A stretch of DNA of 64,000 nucleotides, taken from the NCBI GenBank assembly GCA_015066015.1, contig SVPE01000006.1, forward strand, positions 62,001 to 126,000. The letters are read 5' to 3'. Of this stretch, positions 40,258 through 50,355 are shown piece after piece; position 1 is the stretch's first letter; every line of letters starts with the position of its first letter. Origin of the DNA: Oscillospiraceae bacterium. Its GTDB lineage: Bacteria > Bacillota > Clostridia > Oscillospirales > Acutalibacteraceae. Below the pieces are notes generated by a model, which was not told where the DNA came from, made no database searches, and saw only the letters and a program-made list of their open reading frames with translations. Made by a program: the position numbers and the translations under genes.

Positions 40258-41475
40258 ATGAATCTTCAGAAAATCATTGACAAAAAAGATCAGGCTGCGC
40301 AGTATATGATTGACGAAATTACTCATATCTGCAATAAGTTTGAAAAAAGAGGCCCCGGTGATATCGGTGAAAAGCAGGCTTGCGAATATGCTGCCGAGCA
40401 GATGAAGGAATACGGCTGTGACCGTGTTTTTGTTGAAAGCTTTAAGGAAAATCCAAACTCCTTTATGGGTTGGATTTACTTCACCATTACTTTCTGTCTC
40501 ATTGCTTTTGTAGCATACTTCTTTGTTCCCGTGCTTTCAATCGTGCTCATAGCATTGGGTCTTATTCTTTGTGTTCTTCAGTTCGGTCTTTATAAGAAGG
40601 TTGTTGACAAGTTCTTCAAAGAGAAAACAGGTCACAATGTTTCAGGCTTTAAAAAGCCTACAGGCGAAGTAAAGCGCAGAATTATCTTCAACGGTCACCC
40701 CGACGCTGCATGGGAATGGCCCTTCAAGTATAAGTTTACATACCTCGGCTTCGATATTCATATGCTCGTTGGCTTTGCAGGCGCTTTCTACACACTTATC
40801 ATTTCCATTTTAAAGGTTGCCGGTGTTCTTGACGAAGGTATTGCAAAAACACTTGGTCTCATAGCTCTTGTATTTGTACCCTTCTGGATCGGTCTTTACT
40901 TTATGTGGAATGAAAAGAGAATTGTTGACGGTGCAAACGACAACCTCACAGGCTGCTACATGGGTATGGCTATTCTCAAAATGCTCAAGGATGAAGGCAT
41001 CGAGTTTGAAAACACAGAAGTAGGCGTTGTTTTCTCAGGCTCAGAGGAAGCAGGTCTTCGCGGTGCAAAGGCATGGGCTGCAGCTCATAAGGGCGAATTT
41101 GACGATGTTCCCACATTCATTTATTCATATGATACAATTGCACAGAATGAACAGCTTATGGTAAACTACCGCGACCTTAATGCAACAGTTAAGGTTGATA
41201 AGGATGTATCCGACCTCTTTATGGAAGCTTGCGAAGAGCTTAAGATTCCCGTTAAGAAGGGCTTTGTTCCTCCTCTCGGCGGTGCTACTGACTCTGCTGC
41301 TTTTGCTCAGGGCGGTTTCCGCGCAACGGGTATCACTGCTCTTAACCATGCACTTCCCGATTTCTATCACACAAGACTTGATACTCCCGATGCACTCAAC
41401 AAGAGCTGTCTTGCAGATTGCTTCGCAGCAAGTGTTAAGGTGCTTGAGATGTTTGATAACGGTGCAAAGCAGTAA
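40258..41475 (+). CDS. M28-family peptidase-like membrane protein
   Basis: NGHPDAAWEW...VDGANDNLTGCYMGMAILKML...SGSEEAGLRGAKAW; TM segments inserted. Confidence 0.8.
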   Translation: MNLQKIIDKKDQAAQYMIDEITHICNKFEKRGPGDIGEKQACEYAAEQMKEYGCDRVFVESFKENPNSFMGWIYFTITFCLIAFVAYFFVPVLSIVLIALGLILCVLQFGLYKKVVDKFFKEKTGHNVSGFKKPTGEVKRRIIFNGHPDAAWEWPFKYKFTYLGFDIHMLVGFAGAFYTLIISILKVAGVLDEGIAKTLGLIALVFVPFWIGLYFMWNEKRIVDGANDNLTGCYMGMAILKMLKDEGIEFENTEVGVVFSGSEEAGLRGAKAWAAAHKGEFDDVPTFIYSYDTIAQNEQLMVNYRDLNATVKVDKDVSDLFMEACEELKIPVKKGFVPPLGGATDSAAFAQGGFRATGITALNHALPDFYHTRLDTPDALNKSCLADCFAASVKVLEMFDNGAKQ

Positions 41476-41586
41476 TTTTTAACAATTCACACCGTCGGGT
41501 AGGATATCCGGCGGTGCGTTTTTTTGTTGACATAGCAGGTTGAATAGGTTATAATCTTGAGCGGAAAATGAAACGAGGTGTTAACC

Positions 41587-42261
41587 GTGAGAATGAGAAA
41601 AAAGAAGTATCTGGATGAACGTCTTGATGCGGTGAAATCCTATATACTTGATACTGACCGTGAGGAACGTGATTTCGAAAAATCGGTGCAGATAAAGGAA
41701 TACTTTAATTTTGAAGAAATTTTCGGAAACTGCAATCCCGTGCAGCTCGAAATCGGTTGCGGTAAAGGACAATTTGTATGCGAAATGGCGAAAAGATGTC
41801 CCAATGTGAATTTTATTGCCGTTGAAAAAGAAAGAAATGTTATTGTTGCCGCCGTTGAGAAAATTGAAAAAGCGGGACTTACAAATGTACGCTTCATATC
41901 AGGCTGTGCAGAATATCTTCCGAGATTTATTCCCGAGCACAGTATAGAGCGCATATATCTCAATTTCTCCTGCCCTTATCCCAAGGAAAAATACAGAAAG
42001 CACCGTCTTACACACAGATTTTTCCTTAGTATTTACAAAGGTCTCCTCACTGAAGAGGGTGATATTCACCAGAAGACAGATAACATGCACTTTTTTGAGT
42101 TTTCGCTTCAGGAGCTCAGTGCGGAGGGCTTCAGACTTGAGAATGTTTCACTTGATTTGCACAACAGTAGCTTTGAGGGTAATATTATTACCGAATATGA
42201 AAAGAGATTTTCAGATTTAGGTCAGCCGATTTACAGGCTTGAGGCAAAGGTGAATAAGTAA
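41587..42261 (+). CDS. trmB: tRNA (guanine-N7-)-methyltransferase
   Basis: VQLEIGCGKGQFVCEMAKRCPNVNFIAVEKERNVIVAAVEKI...YLNFSCPYPKEKYRKHRLTHRFFLSIY; GTG start. Confidence 0.93.
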   Translation: MRMRKKKYLDERLDAVKSYILDTDREERDFEKSVQIKEYFNFEEIFGNCNPVQLEIGCGKGQFVCEMAKRCPNVNFIAVEKERNVIVAAVEKIEKAGLTNVRFISGCAEYLPRFIPEHSIERIYLNFSCPYPKEKYRKHRLTHRFFLSIYKGLLTEEGDIHQKTDNMHFFEFSLQELSAEGFRLENVSLDLHNSSFEGNIITEYEKRFSDLGQPIYRLEAKVNK

Positions 42262-42272
42262 AAATATCAGCA

Positions 42273-42322
42273 AAAAGACAAGGATACGGCTCGATTCGGA
42301 GAGTCGCCCTTGTCTTTTTTGT
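42273..42322. terminator. Bidirectional terminator
   Basis: AAAAAGACAAGG...CCTTGTCTTTTTT between convergent genes. Confidence 0.65.
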
Positions 42323-42336
42323 GTAGTGTAAATTGT

Positions 42337-44088
42337 TCAGCCTTCGGTAAACGTGCCTGATATCTGAATGAATTCAAAAGTATCTTCGTAGTAATCGTAA
42401 TCATACATTCTGAAAATGTTGAGACACTCTTTTGAAAAAGTCTCGTTATCCTTTACGTATTCCCAAAACAGGAAATCCGTAACGCTTGAGGTGGTGAGGA
42501 GGTTTTTTGCCGGGCTCATCTGAAGCTTACCCTCAAGGCTGTAGTTTGATGAATATAAAATCAATGAGCCAATCCAATATTTTGCCTCAAAGGCTGTATC
42601 AGAATCGGGAGCGGCAGCGACTACTTTATGAAGATTCATTATGGCGTGGTACTTGTCGGTATCATTGTGTATTGTTAGCACATCAAGCTCTGTGTGACGT
42701 CCTTCAAGGTAAGAGTTTGTATTGTAGGAAGCAATCATAGCACTGTCGCCGAAAAGACAGTAGAGACTCAATACCGCGCAGGAAAGACTTACGATTATTT
42801 TCATATACGGGAAGTTGTCTTTGTAAAGCTTTATGAAAATACAGACGAGCGTAGCAAGAATAATAAAGTCGATTACACAAACAAGAATTCGCAGATGGGT
42901 AAGACCCATTTCTGTGATATAAAGTGCCATTTTTGAGACAGCGGTTATCACAAGTAGAGTTGTGAAAAAACATAGAAAGGTGAAAATAGCTTTGAAGAAT
43001 TTTGAAATTCTGCCGTCAGTTCTTCTTTTCACAAAGAGCACTCCTACAGTGATGAGGCTGAGGTTTATAAAGGCAATTATGCTCATTTCAAAAAAGCCTT
43101 GTCGTGCATATTCTGAAAGGCTCATATCAATTGCAAAAGGAATTTTGCCTGAAAAAGCACCGAACAGATAAGAAAGCTGAGTAAAAAGATAGACCGTATA
43201 GAGAAGACATACGGAAAGATAAAAACCGGCTGCTATGTTTGCAGGTACAGATTTTATAAAAGGCGGTTCTTTATGAAGGTAATCACTTTTCGCATTTTTT
43301 TGTATACCGTGACGTAAGCAGAAAGCAGCAGAAAAAAACGCAGGTGCAAAAATAAGTGTTATAGTGCCGGCCCAGAAAGAGAAAAACCAGAACTCGAAAT
43401 TATAGTCCAACAGGTGAATCAGTTTATCGAATATTTCAGAGAGTTTATCGGAAAAAGCCGAGGTGAAAGCATCGAATGCGGTATCACCTGACACAAGAAG
43501 ACTGAAAAGAATCAGAATAACCGGCATGGCAAGGATAACACCAAGGACAATTCCGTTAATTTTTTTGTTTGTTCTGATGCGTACAGATTTAAAAATGCTT
43601 TTTAGTGGTAAAAACAGGTGCTTCAAAGGAATAACGAAAATGTCTCTTGCCTCTTCCAGCAGATAACGGTAGCTTTCTCTTTTTGTTTTCAGAATATCGG
43701 TTTTGCTTATACAAAGAGCACCGATAAGATACACAAGAAGAGGTAAAGCAAAAAAATGGTTGCTATTACTGAAAAAATACGGAAGTATAACAGCTACACC
43801 GCAAAAGGTAAAAAACAAGGTTGTCGGGTTGAAGTGTTTGTTTTTGCTTTTTACATAAAAAAATGAAAGTGAAAATATCGCAAATAAGGCGATTGCCTTA
43901 ACGTAGCCTATGAGATATGCACCATAATCTACGCTTAAAAGCGAAAAGAAAGAGAACAGAAAAATTCCCCCGAAAACAACAAGGGCGGCTATTACGTCTT
44001 TGAAAGTCGCTTTCGGAACTGTCGGTTTAGCGGATACGGTTGTACTTTCAGAAGTAAACAGATTATGTTGATTGTAGTTCATTGTCAT
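42337..44088 (-). CDS. DUF4153/DUF4173-like polytopic membrane protein
   Basis: ~12 predicted TM segments; family-like LLSVDYGAYLIGY and internal layout; inference by eye. Confidence 0.6.
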   Translation of the reverse strand: MTMNYNQHNLFTSESTTVSAKPTVPKATFKDVIAALVVFGGIFLFSFFSLLSVDYGAYLIGYVKAIALFAIFSLSFFYVKSKNKHFNPTTLFFTFCGVAVILPYFFSNSNHFFALPLLVYLIGALCISKTDILKTKRESYRYLLEEARDIFVIPLKHLFLPLKSIFKSVRIRTNKKINGIVLGVILAMPVILILFSLLVSGDTAFDAFTSAFSDKLSEIFDKLIHLLDYNFEFWFFSFWAGTITLIFAPAFFSAAFCLRHGIQKNAKSDYLHKEPPFIKSVPANIAAGFYLSVCLLYTVYLFTQLSYLFGAFSGKIPFAIDMSLSEYARQGFFEMSIIAFINLSLITVGVLFVKRRTDGRISKFFKAIFTFLCFFTTLLVITAVSKMALYITEMGLTHLRILVCVIDFIILATLVCIFIKLYKDNFPYMKIIVSLSCAVLSLYCLFGDSAMIASYNTNSYLEGRHTELDVLTIHNDTDKYHAIMNLHKVVAAAPDSDTAFEAKYWIGSLILYSSNYSLEGKLQMSPAKNLLTTSSVTDFLFWEYVKDNETFSKECLNIFRMYDYDYYEDTFEFIQISGTFTEG

Positions 44089-44207
44089 TCCTCCTTAATG
44101 CTGATTTCAACAATAAAATAACACATAAATTATTGTTTGTCAATAAAAAAACAATAAAAAACATAAAAAATATATCGTAATCCGTAATTGTATGCGGATG
44201 TGGGACA

Positions 44208-44319
44208 GGGGAGGAACAACGCGCGAAAGCGCGTTTACCCTAAGAAAAATCGGTTTCGGGAAAGGGAAAACGATTTTTCTTAGGGTATTTGACCCTCAAA
44301 AGGGTCAAAGTTCCTCCCC
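44208..44319. other. Structured four-way-junction element, copy 1
   Basis: Closing stem GGGGAGGAAC/GTTCCTCCCC (44208-44217/44310-44319); arms 44220-44233 (CGCGC-GAAA-GCGCG), 44238-44285 (15-bp stem), 44288-44309 (9-bp stem). Confidence 0.8.
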
Positions 44320-44401
44320 GGTAAATCCGACTTGCGGGTATCGCCTGTTTTGTCGCTTCGCTTCAAATGAGCCGGGCAGCGTAGCTGCCCGGCATAAACA
44401 A

Positions 44402-44696
44402 AAACCGCGGAATAAATCCGCGGTTTCAGACTGTCGATAAAGTCACAAGAACAACAATGCACAGAAACACTTAAAGAACGTCGATAAAAAATTAAAAACA
44501 AAAACTACAAAGAAAAATGGTCAGGACATCGAATCCCGACCATTTTTGCATTGTTTTGCCATTTTTTCGCCCTCTCGGAGTACCACTGTACGCCTTCGGG
44601 GCGAATAAAAAGGCATCTTGCACCTTTCTCAACAGTCCGACAGCTTGTCGAAAATACTTTTCGACAAGCTGAAACCGCGGAATAAATCCGCGGTTT
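44402..44696 (+). mobile_element. MITE-like structured element, copy A, with 25-bp palindromic flanking duplications
   Basis: aaaccgcggaataaatccgcggttt at 44402-44426 and 44672-44696; interior 44427-44671 begins CAGACTGTCGA and ends TCGACAAGCTG (imperfect TIR). Confidence 0.7.
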
Positions 44697-44720
44697 ACAT
44701 TTTTGAATATTGAGTCCGAA

Positions 44721-45143
44721 TCAGCCGCAAAGCTCCTTGAGAAATTCGATTTCTTCGGTGCTGATGTTGCCGTCGACGGCGAAAATCATAGCAAGCATAA
44801 ATGCGAAATTATCCATTTCGTCACTTGTCATACAAAGCGCGATTTCACGAAGCTCTTTTACGATTTTTTTGTCGCCTTTTACGATTTTGACAAAGCCTCG
44901 GAAGTCTTTTTCTCTGATGCCTACAACGTCATTCATAAGCTGGAACTCAATGTCGGAAAGGTCGTCATCTACGGAAGCAGTGTAGGCTGCAAGGCCTACA
45001 AGCATAATCGGTGCTGCGTCACTGTCTGAATACTTTGCAACGCTTTCGAGTACATCGTCAACAATTTCTCTTCCTTTCGCTACGATTTCCTCATAGCTCA
45101 TTTTCTGAACCTTGCTTAATAAATTACTCCAGTCTCTCATCAT
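44721..45143 (-). CDS. TerB-like small helical protein
   Basis: ALCMTSDEMDNFAFMLAMIFAVDGNISTEEIEFLKEL; acidic helical repeats. Confidence 0.55.
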   Translation of the reverse strand: MMRDWSNLLSKVQKMSYEEIVAKGREIVDDVLESVAKYSDSDAAPIMLVGLAAYTASVDDDLSDIEFQLMNDVVGIREKDFRGFVKIVKGDKKIVKELREIALCMTSDEMDNFAFMLAMIFAVDGNISTEEIEFLKELCG

Positions 45144-45167
45144 ATTTCTCCTGACTTTATTTTCGTT

Positions 45168-46649
45168 TTATTTTACAAAAAGGTTTGATTTTTCATATTC
45201 GGGCTCGCAGGTAAGCTGGAGACCGAGCTTGTTGAACATAATCGAATCTACGCTTGAGGGAATAACTGATATGTGTGCCTGACAACCGCGAAGCTCCGGT
45301 AAGCATGCAAGAGCTTTGGCAGCATCTTCATCGGTTGCTGCGCTTACTGAAAGTGCAACAAGCACCTCGTCAACATGAAGTCGAGGATTTTTGCTTCCGA
45401 GATAATTTACTTTGAGACCCTGCACAGGCTCAATGAGATATTCGGGTAGAAGCAGAAGCTTGTCGTCAAGACCTGCAAGGTGCTTGAGTGCGTTGAGCAC
45501 TGCAGCTGAGGCTGCGCCGAGAAGATCTTTCGTTTTACCGATGACTATTGTTCCGTCGGAAAGTTCGATTGCTGCAGCGGGCTTGGAGGTGCTTTCGGCT
45601 ACCTTGTTGGCTTCTTTTGCAACAATTCTATCCTCTATGCCAATGTTTGCCTTGTTCATAAGAAGAAGGATTTTATCTTTTTCTTTACTGTGACCTGCAC
45701 CTGAACGGGCATCACAAAGGCAGGTGTAGTATCTGCGAAGGATTTCCTGTTTTGCGGCATCGCAAACGATATTGTCGTCTGTTATGCAGTTGCCAACCAT
45801 ATTGACTCCCATATCTGTGGGTGATTTGTAGGCAGAAAAGCCGTAAATTTTAGTGAAAATGGCCTGAAGCACAGGAAAAATTTCAACATCGCGGTTGTAG
45901 TTGACTGTTGCCTTTCCATAGGCTTCAAGGTGGAAGGGGTCAATCATATTCATATCGTTGAGGTCGGCAGTTGCTGCCTCGTAAGCAAGATTGACCGGGT
46001 GATTGAGTGGGAGATTCCATATAGGGAAGGTTTCGAATTTAGCATAGCCTGCTTCGATGCCTCTTAAATGCTCGTGGTAGAGCTGAGAGAGACAAACAGC
46101 CATTTTTCCGCTTCCGGGACCGGGCGCGGTGACAACGACGATTTTTCTCTGTGTTTCTACAAATTCATCCTTACCGTATCCGTTTTTTGAAACAATGAGG
46201 GGTACATCTGAAGGATAACCCGGGATAAGGTAATGTGTGAATACCTTTATGCCAAGATTCTGCAGCTTTTCTTTGAAAAGGTCGGCGGCTCTCTGTCCGT
46301 CGTATTGTGTTATTACGACACTGCCGACAAAAAGACCTACATTTCTGAACAGGTCAAAGAGTCTGAGAACTTCTTTATCGTATGAAATATTAAGGTCACG
46401 GCGAAGCTTTTTCTGCTCGATTGCTTTTGCGCTTATGGCGATTACAATTTCTGCCTCGTCCTTTAGCTCAAGGAGCATCTGAAGCTTACTGTCGGGTTTG
46501 AAACCGGGAAGTACTCTTGCGGCGTGGTTGTCGTCAAATAGCTTTCCGCCGAACTCCAGATAGAGCTTTCCGCCAAACTGTGATAGCCTTTTTCTGATAT
46601 GTTCGGACTGTGTCCTTATATATTTGTCATTATCAAAACCAATTCTCAT
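45168..46649 (-). CDS. DUF1846 family protein
   Basis: MRIGFDNDKYIRTQSEHIRKRLSQFGGKLYLEFGGKLFDDNHAARVLPGF. Confidence 0.88.
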   Translation of the reverse strand: MRIGFDNDKYIRTQSEHIRKRLSQFGGKLYLEFGGKLFDDNHAARVLPGFKPDSKLQMLLELKDEAEIVIAISAKAIEQKKLRRDLNISYDKEVLRLFDLFRNVGLFVGSVVITQYDGQRAADLFKEKLQNLGIKVFTHYLIPGYPSDVPLIVSKNGYGKDEFVETQRKIVVVTAPGPGSGKMAVCLSQLYHEHLRGIEAGYAKFETFPIWNLPLNHPVNLAYEAATADLNDMNMIDPFHLEAYGKATVNYNRDVEIFPVLQAIFTKIYGFSAYKSPTDMGVNMVGNCITDDNIVCDAAKQEILRRYYTCLCDARSGAGHSKEKDKILLLMNKANIGIEDRIVAKEANKVAESTSKPAAAIELSDGTIVIGKTKDLLGAASAAVLNALKHLAGLDDKLLLLPEYLIEPVQGLKVNYLGSKNPRLHVDEVLVALSVSAATDEDAAKALACLPELRGCQAHISVIPSSVDSIMFNKLGLQLTCEPEYEKSNLFVK

Positions 46650-46908
46650 TTTAATCCCTCGTTTTGTGCGATAAAATTGTTTCAAAAAACCACACAAAAT
46701 AATATACCATAAAAAATTTTATTTTTCAACTTGAAAAACTATCTTTATTATAGAAAATACTGTATAATAATTGTGCATGATTGTTAAAAAGAAAAAGGCA
46801 GAAGTTGCTGAAAGCACAGAAAAGCGAATCCGTAATTTGCGGTTAACGGAGAATTCTTATTAATAAACACGGAAAAGGCGTAGATTGTCGGTAGGGAGGA
46901 TGACTTTC

Positions 46909-47385
46909 ATGAAGAATAAGTATGAAAGACTTTATAAAAAGGCGAAAAATATAATGGAGGACAAAACTCCGCTGAAAAAGGATTGCGGACTACTGTGTGA
47001 CAAAGCATGTTGTAAGGGTGACAGAGAAACGGGTATGCTTCTTTTTCCTTATGAGCAAACCACACTTGATGTAATTGAAAAAGACGGTGTGCGTCTTTGT
47101 GTTTGTGACGGTAAATGTGAGCGCAGCAGCAGGCCGCTCTCGTGTATGATTTTTCCGTTCTTTCCGTATGTAACGCAGGAAGGGAGAATAAGAGTAATTC
47201 CTGATATAAGAGGCGGCTCTATATGTCCTGTTGTAAGAAATTTTGCTGATGTAAGGCTCGACCGGCGGTTTTTGAGGCGGGTAAAAAAGATAGGCAGACT
47301 TCTTTCGGAGGATGAAGAATGCAGAGTCTTTCTTGAAGGAATCAGCAGGGAAATGGATGTTTATTTTTCTTTGTTGGATAAATAA
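46909..47385 (+). CDS. Cys-rich YkgJ-like protein
   Basis: CGLLCDKACCKG...CVCDGKCERSSRPLSCMIFPFFP. Confidence 0.6.
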   Translation: MKNKYERLYKKAKNIMEDKTPLKKDCGLLCDKACCKGDRETGMLLFPYEQTTLDVIEKDGVRLCVCDGKCERSSRPLSCMIFPFFPYVTQEGRIRVIPDIRGGSICPVVRNFADVRLDRRFLRRVKKIGRLLSEDEECRVFLEGISREMDVYFSLLDK

Positions 47386-47492
47386 CATCTGTGCAACACA
47401 TTGTTGCGCGGCTTTTCGGGTGAAATTGCTTTATTTATTACGTATATAATGATAGAATTAAGCTACACCAAAGGAAAGGACGGTGAGATTTT

Positions 47493-49034
47493 ATGAGTAA
47501 AATTTCACGGAATATCAGGAAATTCAGAAACGCTTCGGGAATGACTCAGGAGGAGCTTGCGGTTAAAATCCACGTAACAAGGCAGACTGTTTCAAGTTGG
47601 GAGACAGACCGCACTCAGCCGGACCTGCAGCTTCTTCAGAGCATTGCGGAAATTTTCGGAGTGGAGCCTGAAGAGATAATCTACGGCAAAAAAAGAAACA
47701 CCGCAGAAGAAAAAGAAAAGCAGCTTTTCGGCAATACCCTTGTTACGGTGCTGTCTGTTTTAGGCTGTCTTCTTATCGGTATTGGTGTAGTAATGATTTT
47801 TATAAAGTGGTGGGAGGATTTCCCGGATTTACTCAAGCTTCTCACTTGTTTTATTCCCGCACTTGCAGGTCAGGCCTTCGGTGTATATACCTATATAAAG
47901 AAAAAAGAAAGCCGCGCCTGGTGTGAGGGCGCCTGTGTACTGTGGATGCTGGGTGTGGGTGTGACTACGGCTATTGTGACGGGCTTTGTGTCATATCAGT
48001 TTGTGAAAACGGAGCTTATTTTCATTTTTCTTGCGGCTACGTATTTTTTACTTATGCTGATTTTTGACACTGTTTCACCCTTGCCGGTTGTGCATACTTT
48101 AAGTATTATCTGGCTGGAAAATGTAATTGCAGATATGAGGATATATCATCTTGATCTCGATGCAACGGTAAGCGCTACTCAGATACTCCGCTACAGTGTG
48201 GCGGTGATTGTGGAAGCTTTGTTTATCGGTTGTGTAGTCTATGTGTCAAAAAAGTTTTGTACGAAAGAGCAGAACATTATCCGTTTCACCTTCATCGAAT
48301 GGATAAACTTTGCGGCGGTGACAGCTTTTATTTGTCTGGCACTTGAAAGAACAGACATAGACGAGGGATTTATTTCTCTTGCTTTTACTGCGGCGATAGC
48401 TTTCTTTGCTGTAGGTCATAAGCAAAAAGATATAGTTTCGCCCTACAGAGTTCTGGGTCTTCCCGTTACAGCGGGGGCACTGTGCTTCTTTTCCATTGTA
48501 TCCGCGGTTGTCGATGCGGGAACGGGCAAGTGGGTGAGCATACTTGTTCTTATAATAGGTGTGTTGCCGGTGTTTCTGTTTGTTTGCGGTAAGACGAAGC
48601 CTGAAAGTCAATATCTCAGACTTTACGGGATTCTTGCCACGGTTGCACTTTTCATTTTCAATATGCTTTTTGTTATGCTCGCTTTCAGGAGCCCCGACTA
48701 CTATAAGATTGAACACCTCGGAAGCTTCAAGGTGTATGACTTTTTCTTCGGTGCACTTATGAATTTAAGCTTCCCTGTATGCCTTGCGGCGCTCATTATG
48801 CTTATAATTTACGGCGCAAAGGAAAGAAAGCTTCTCTATCTCAACCTTGGCTTTGTTCTTTCCTGTGCTTCGGTAATTGCGAAGCTTTATCTGCTTGACC
48901 TCGGACTTGTTCTGACGGGAATAATGCTCATTGCCTGCGGCGTGGCACTTCTCTTTGTGAATCTTAGATTTTCCCGTATCCGCGAAAAAGAAAAGCTTGT
49001 TTCTCTGGAAGAGGGAGAGGAGGATTTGCAATGA
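47493..49034 (+). CDS. XRE-family HTH regulator fused to DUF2157-like membrane domain
   Basis: SGMTQEELAVKIHVTRQTVSSWETDRTQPDLQLLQSIAEIFGV followed by >10 TM helices. Confidence 0.8.
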   Translation: MSKISRNIRKFRNASGMTQEELAVKIHVTRQTVSSWETDRTQPDLQLLQSIAEIFGVEPEEIIYGKKRNTAEEKEKQLFGNTLVTVLSVLGCLLIGIGVVMIFIKWWEDFPDLLKLLTCFIPALAGQAFGVYTYIKKKESRAWCEGACVLWMLGVGVTTAIVTGFVSYQFVKTELIFIFLAATYFLLMLIFDTVSPLPVVHTLSIIWLENVIADMRIYHLDLDATVSATQILRYSVAVIVEALFIGCVVYVSKKFCTKEQNIIRFTFIEWINFAAVTAFICLALERTDIDEGFISLAFTAAIAFFAVGHKQKDIVSPYRVLGLPVTAGALCFFSIVSAVVDAGTGKWVSILVLIIGVLPVFLFVCGKTKPESQYLRLYGILATVALFIFNMLFVMLAFRSPDYYKIEHLGSFKVYDFFFGALMNLSFPVCLAALIMLIIYGAKERKLLYLNLGFVLSCASVIAKLYLLDLGLVLTGIMLIACGVALLFVNLRFSRIREKEKLVSLEEGEEDLQ

Positions 49035-49672
49035 AGAAGAAAACAGTTGTAATTCTGCTTGCTGTAATTGCTGTGCTTCAGCTTCTCTTTCCGTTGAGCT
49101 TTATGGCATACGAAAAGATTGCTATGAACGCCGTTGTTGAAAAGGGTGCAAGCTATACTCTTGAGTATTCAAAGTTCAATCATTTATATAAGGAAAGTGT
49201 ACACCTTAACACCGACGACCTTTATACTGTGGGCTATACAATGGATATAGAGCAGCTTAAAGGATACACGAACTTTATTCCGGCTGACACTCTTTCGGTT
49301 TACCGTAAGGTTGTTATCAGGGAAAATGAAAACGGAATATATGAATTTTACGATGCGGAAACCTGTGACAGCTCTCTTATAGAAAAGGATAATTGGTTCA
49401 ACGTACAATCAACCTTTTTTATAAAGTTTGAGCAGTACGATTTTGTAAATGAAAGCATTGGCCTCAGAGAACTTGTTGAGCTTGCAAATTATGTAAGCGA
49501 TGAGTATGTAGACGAATCCTTTGATGTTGATGGCTTTCTGGCGGAGGACGGCTATTACGGCGGCTTTTATATGGTGCCCTTTGAGGGTAAAATCACGCTT
49601 AAGGTGTATAACGGCTTCGCAAAAATCACCGAGCTTTATCTCGGAGATGAGCTTATACTCACATTAAAATAA
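49031..49672 (+). CDS. GDYXXLXY-type membrane-anchored protein
   Basis: 4-bp overlap with previous gene; N-term TM; C-term KITLKVYNGFAKITELYLGDELIL. Confidence 0.6.
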   Translation: MKKKTVVILLAVIAVLQLLFPLSFMAYEKIAMNAVVEKGASYTLEYSKFNHLYKESVHLNTDDLYTVGYTMDIEQLKGYTNFIPADTLSVYRKVVIRENENGIYEFYDAETCDSSLIEKDNWFNVQSTFFIKFEQYDFVNESIGLRELVELANYVSDEYVDESFDVDGFLAEDGYYGGFYMVPFEGKITLKVYNGFAKITELYLGDELILTLK

Positions 49673-49755
49673 TTCTGTAATTATTACAAAAGCTTAATAT
49701 TTATTTATTTTTTAAGTACACTCAGCTATAATGGAAGCATAAAGGAGGGCCGGGA

Positions 49756-50331
49756 ATGAATACAGATATCAAAAAAAAGCACACCAAGCTTATTCTATCG
49801 GTTTTCATTTGTCTTTCCTCAATCTGTTTTTTCTTGCTTGTTTACATAAGCTCACCACTTCATCCAAGAAACATTTCATATGAAACCGTTGCCAAAAGAG
49901 GAGATGAATTTGTAATCAGGCTCGACGGTATTTCATCATATGATGAAAAGGGCTTCACTGTGTCCACCGAGAACTTTTATTTTCCTGACGGAAAAGTCAG
50001 TGTTTTTGTCGGTGAAGACGGATTTGCTTATACGGATTACGACAAAAAGGGTGAGGTCAGCTTTAACGGGAAATACAGTTCACCATTCATTTATTATGAC
50101 GGCTACAGTTTTTGCGGTGAGGAGTACAAAACAAAGGAAGAGCTTGAGGCTTTTTTTGAATTGCCTGATCCGATATATAATTTTGACATTAACAATCTTT
50201 CCACTTACATTCAGAATATAATCCACTATGAAAAGCAGTTTGTCGGAAAAGCCACCGTGAAAATTTACCGTGGAAAATGTGTCATAACAGAAGTTTATAT
50301 CGGGGAAGAAAAGGTTCTTAAACTAAAATAA
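49756..50331 (+). CDS. Paralog of the preceding membrane-anchored protein
   Basis: C-term KATVKIYRGKCVITEVYIGEEKVLKLK aligns with the previous protein's C-term. Confidence 0.6.
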   Translation: MNTDIKKKHTKLILSVFICLSSICFFLLVYISSPLHPRNISYETVAKRGDEFVIRLDGISSYDEKGFTVSTENFYFPDGKVSVFVGEDGFAYTDYDKKGEVSFNGKYSSPFIYYDGYSFCGEEYKTKEELEAFFELPDPIYNFDINNLSTYIQNIIHYEKQFVGKATVKIYRGKCVITEVYIGEEKVLKLK

Positions 50332-50355
50332 TATTATAGCGAGGCGTATTTTAAC

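Noticed and set aside
44208-44319. Cloverleaf-like fold as a tRNA
   Set aside because: 10-bp closing stem, 15-bp middle arm, no T-loop GTTCRA or plausible anticodon arm, no CCA context.
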